Assembly: GCA_002490465.1 (NCBI GenBank)
Contig: DKUB01000096.1
Span: 1-15,946, forward strand
Source: Lachnoclostridium sp. UBA7215
GTDB taxonomy: Bacteria; Bacillota; Clostridia; Lachnospirales; Lachnospiraceae
DNA length: 15,946 nucleotides
Direction: 5' to 3'
Positions 14,190-15,946 of this stretch are shown here, piece by piece. Position numbers and translations under genes: made by a program. Below the pieces are notes generated by a model. It worked only from the letters and a program-made list of their open reading frames with translations. It was not told where the DNA came from and searched no databases. The stretch's first letter is position 1. Every line of letters starts with the position of its first letter.

Positions 14190-14218
14190 AAGAGAAATTA
14201 AAGCAGGGGTGTTATAAT
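14190..14218 (+). promoter_or_regulatory. Promoter P3 of the second LRR gene (shared promoter block, copy 3)
   Basis: An extended -10 (TG, one base, TATAAT at 14213-14218) has AAATTAAAG at 14195-14203 and AAGAGA at the -35 position, with the same spacing as P1 and P2. Downstream CCTGG and AAATA match P2. The leader is short (~20 bases) and contains AAGGAGGGG ahead of the ATG. No terminator lies between it and the upstream gene. Confidence 0.75.
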
Positions 14219-14245
14219 CGCCTGGAAAATAAGGAGGGGATTTAA

Positions 14246-15568
14246 ATGAAAACCAAAATTATCGCATTAACTCTTTCCCTTGCGCTGATGCTTGGAGTGC
14301 TTTCGGGAAATGTAGCGTTTGCTGAGAAAGGAGCATTTCTTAGCAGCAAAAAACTTACGATTTCAAAAAACAAGTCCAAAACGCTTAAAGTAAAAAATAC
14401 AAAGGCAAAGGTGAAGTGGAAAATTGTATCTGGCAAAAAGAACATTACGATAAGAAAAAAAGGGAAAACAGCAGTGATGGTTAGGGGTAAGAGCAATGGA
14501 ACTTCCAAAGTGCAGGCAAACGTGGGGAGGAAGAAGCTGTTTTGTAAAGTGATTGTAAAAAATGCAAAGAAAACAATTTCGCCTGAACCAGTAACGCCTG
14601 TTGCTCCAGACCCAATCACGCCAATTTTGCCGGCTCCGATAGTAACAGTTCCCCCATCGCCAATATTTTCACAGTCGCCAACTGCCACAGCTCCGCCCCT
14701 CGGCTCACATGAGGAGGATGTAGCGGTATTAAAGAAAATTATTGCACAGCAGCGCGCTCAGGGAGCAACGGTGAGCGAGGATTTGAATAACGATGATGAA
14801 TATAAGTGGGACAACAATGGAAGATTGTGGTATATTTTTTGGTATAAAAAGAATTTATCCGGTATTTTAGATATGTCAGGATTATATGCTTTGAAGCAAT
14901 TGACTTGTCATGACAACAATTTAAGTGGCCTAGATGTAAGAGATAATCAAAACCTGGAATCATTGGCTTGTAATGATAATCAGTTAAGCAGTTTGGACCT
15001 AAGCCGCAATGTGAACTTGAAGCAATTGAATTGTCCTGGTAATCAGCTGGAAAACTTGATTCTTAATAGTTCCAATCTGGAGAGTCTGAGCTGTAGCTCT
15101 AATCGGCTGAGTAGTTTAGATGTAAGCAACAGTGTAAATCTGAAAATTTTATGGTGTAATGATAATAAGCTGGAAAGCCTGATTATCAATAGTGCCAATC
15201 TGGAGAGTCTGAGCTGCAGCTCTAATCAGCTGAGTGCTTTAGATGTAAGTAACAGTGTAAATTTGAAAACTTTAGGGTGTGAAGATAATGAACTGAGTAG
15301 TATAGATGTAAGCCATAATGAGAATTTGGAGAAATTAGTTTGTGATGACAATCAGTTAAGTAGCCTAGATGTAAGCCGCAATGTGAATTTGAAAGATTTA
15401 AGCTGTTCTCATAATCAGTTGAGCACTCTGGATGTAAGCCGTAATGCAAATTTAGAAAAATTAGATTGTTTACAAAACCAATTAAGCATTTTGGATTTAT
15501 CAAATAATAAAAAATTATCAAGTTTGCTATGTAGTTATACGGTCACCGTTATTGGATATAACAAATAA
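14246..15568 (+). CDS. Secreted Big_2-like and leucine-rich-repeat protein with cysteine ladder
   Basis: A 440-residue exported protein. Residues 1-26 are a Sec signal peptide (cut after AFA). Residues ~30-107 form a Lys-rich Big_2-like domain, and 111-152 a Pro/Thr linker. From ~155 a short cap leads into about ten 20-21-residue leucine-rich repeats of form 'NL..L.C..NQLSSLDVS'. Each repeat carries a Cys at the same position. LRR arrays of this kind bind protein ligands; none can be named here. The start has AAGGAGGGG seven bases upstream. There is no LPXTG. It mirrors the first LRR protein of the locus in domain content but in reversed order, and has its own copy of the shared promoter block. 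An internal 123-bp duplication suggests recent growth of the array. Confidence 0.87.
   Translation: MKTKIIALTLSLALMLGVLSGNVAFAEKGAFLSSKKLTISKNKSKTLKVKNTKAKVKWKIVSGKKNITIRKKGKTAVMVRGKSNGTSKVQANVGRKKLFCKVIVKNAKKTISPEPVTPVAPDPITPILPAPIVTVPPSPIFSQSPTATAPPLGSHEEDVAVLKKIIAQQRAQGATVSEDLNNDDEYKWDNNGRLWYIFWYKKNLSGILDMSGLYALKQLTCHDNNLSGLDVRDNQNLESLACNDNQLSSLDLSRNVNLKQLNCPGNQLENLILNSSNLESLSCSSNRLSSLDVSNSVNLKILWCNDNKLESLIINSANLESLSCSSNQLSALDVSNSVNLKTLGCEDNELSSIDVSHNENLEKLVCDDNQLSSLDVSRNVNLKDLSCSHNQLSTLDVSRNANLEKLDCLQNQLSILDLSNNKKLSSLLCSYTVTVIGYNK
15041..15286 (+). repeat. 123-bp direct duplication inside the LRR array
   Basis: Two adjacent 123-bp segments (15041-15163 and 15164-15286) each encode two leucine-rich repeats (one of 21, one of 20 residues) and are highly similar at the DNA level, for example CCAATCTGGAGAGTCTGAGC in both. 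The rest of the array (about 14880-15510) has a 63-bp period with lower identity. The pair therefore looks like a recent unit duplication. Confidence 0.8.
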
Positions 15569-15609
15569 AAAAGAAATATTAAACCTGAATTCGTGAAGTT
15601 CTTGTTTTT

Positions 15610-15650
15610 TCAGCTGATTCCAAGGAAAAATGGAATCAGCTGATGTTTTT
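15610..15650 (+). terminator. Rho-independent terminator after the second LRR gene
   Basis: A perfect 13-bp stem (TCAGCTGATTCCA, loop AGGAAAAA, TGGAATCAGCTGA at 15631-15643) is followed by TGTTTTTG. It stands 42 bases after the LRR stop and is the only clear intrinsic terminator of the plus-strand locus. Confidence 0.82.
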
Positions 15651-15662
15651 GAAGTCTTGCAG

Positions 15663-15766
15663 ACCAGTTTTAAGATGGGTGGGAGTAGTTCCCTTAGGCT
15701 CCTAAGGGAATGCGTAATAGGTTTCACCTCAAAAAGGGCGGACTACCCATTGGTACAGCGTGCTGT
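15663..15766. repeat. Palindrome-rich segment, possible mobile-element end or structured RNA
   Basis: Nested complementary arms are visible. ACCA (15663-15666) and ATGGGT (15675-15680) pair with ACCCATTGGT (15745-15754). A perfect hairpin TTCCCTTAGG/CCTAAGGGAA lies at 15689-15710. A small stem AGGT/ACCT lies at 15719-15729, and ACAGC/GCTGT at 15755-15766. The motif GGGAGTAGTTC is reminiscent of IS200/IS605-type ends, but no transposase gene is in the window. Part of the outer arm lies within the broken minus-strand gene, so some pairing may be coincidental. Confidence 0.4.
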
Positions 15767-15946
15767 TGTGATCTCCCGGTCGCAAATCCAAAGGTTTGTC
15801 CACTAGGTAATAGTTTTCTCTTCCCCTTCTTCCATTTGATAGGTAACAGGTTTCCAGTCGCTGCCAATATAGATGGTTATTCCCTCATGGGGTTGCTCTA
15901 CATCCCTGGGATCAATATGGTGTTTTCTTGCTATTTCTGTATAGCT
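15729..15946 (-). pseudogene. 3' end of an unidentified gene with an apparent frameshift, cut by the window edge
   Basis: On the minus strand the frame entering from the right edge reads as sensible protein (SYTEIARKHHIDPRDV, then IYIGSDWKPVTYQMEEGEE) and stops at 15803. The neighbouring frame continues with equally protein-like sequence (NYYLVDKPLDLRPGDHNSTL, then YQWVVRPF) to a stop at 15729-15731. The switch falls at a run of four A's on the minus strand (15814-15817); one extra A would join the two parts into a single reading frame. I do not recognise the protein. Alternatives are a sequencing error, or a true stop at 15803 followed by a chance open frame; the first frame alone is a safe 47-residue partial coding region. 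Confidence 0.5.

Noticed and set aside
14880..15520. CRISPR-like periodic repeat
   Set aside because: The 63-bp period is in frame with leucine-rich repeats and there are no unique spacers.
549..15568. LRR proteins as type VII effectors
   Set aside because: Both have Sec signal peptides, so export by EssC is not needed; no LXG or toxin domain is seen in either.
15527..15727. 66-residue open frame on the minus strand
   Set aside because: It runs through the terminator stem and the palindromes, so its apparent coding pattern comes from inverted repeats.

Overview
The window reads as a low-to-moderate-GC Gram-positive chromosome segment, most likely a clostridium of the Lachnospiraceae type. 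The grounds are strong AGGAGG-type ribosome binding sites, GTG and TTG starts, TATAAT -10 boxes, and secreted proteins joining leucine-rich repeats, Big_2-like domains and Pro/Thr-rich linkers. Assignment to a genus is not possible from this sequence alone.

Almost the whole window is one plus-strand locus for an atypical type VII (ESX/WXG100) secretion system. At the left edge a minus-strand XRE regulator faces away from it. Unit 1 (promoter near 479) encodes a secreted LRR/Big_2 protein, a PP2C-type phosphatase and a membrane Ser/Thr kinase with one PASTA domain. Unit 2 (promoter near 4608) encodes an FHA-bearing EssC ATPase, a YukD/EsaB ubiquitin-like protein, two WXG100-like helical-hairpin proteins, a large lipoprotein with SLH-like and Big_2-like segments, a true WXG protein, a zinc-ribbon/FHA protein, a small one-helix membrane protein and a fourth small helical protein. 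Unit 3 (promoter near 14213) encodes a second secreted Big_2-like/LRR protein, followed by the only clear terminator in the window. The right end holds a palindrome-rich segment and the end of an apparently frameshifted minus-strand gene.

The three units share a nearly identical promoter block (AAGARAAATTAAAG, nine bases, TATAAT, with similarity continuing past the -10), so they look like one regulon. The kinase, the phosphatase and two FHA proteins form a complete threonine-phosphorylation circuit beside the secretion ATPase. This resembles the way PpkA, PppA and Fha control type VI secretion. I could not recognise the usual Firmicutes partners EssA, EssB and EsaA or any LXG toxin. The zinc-ribbon/FHA protein and the lipoprotein are therefore the best candidates for replacement or lineage-specific parts of the machine.

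Several starts were moved from the longest open frame to the codon with a properly spaced Shine-Dalgarno sequence. These are the XRE gene, the first WXG100-like gene, the lipoprotein, the WXG gene, the FHA/zinc-ribbon gene and the last two small genes.
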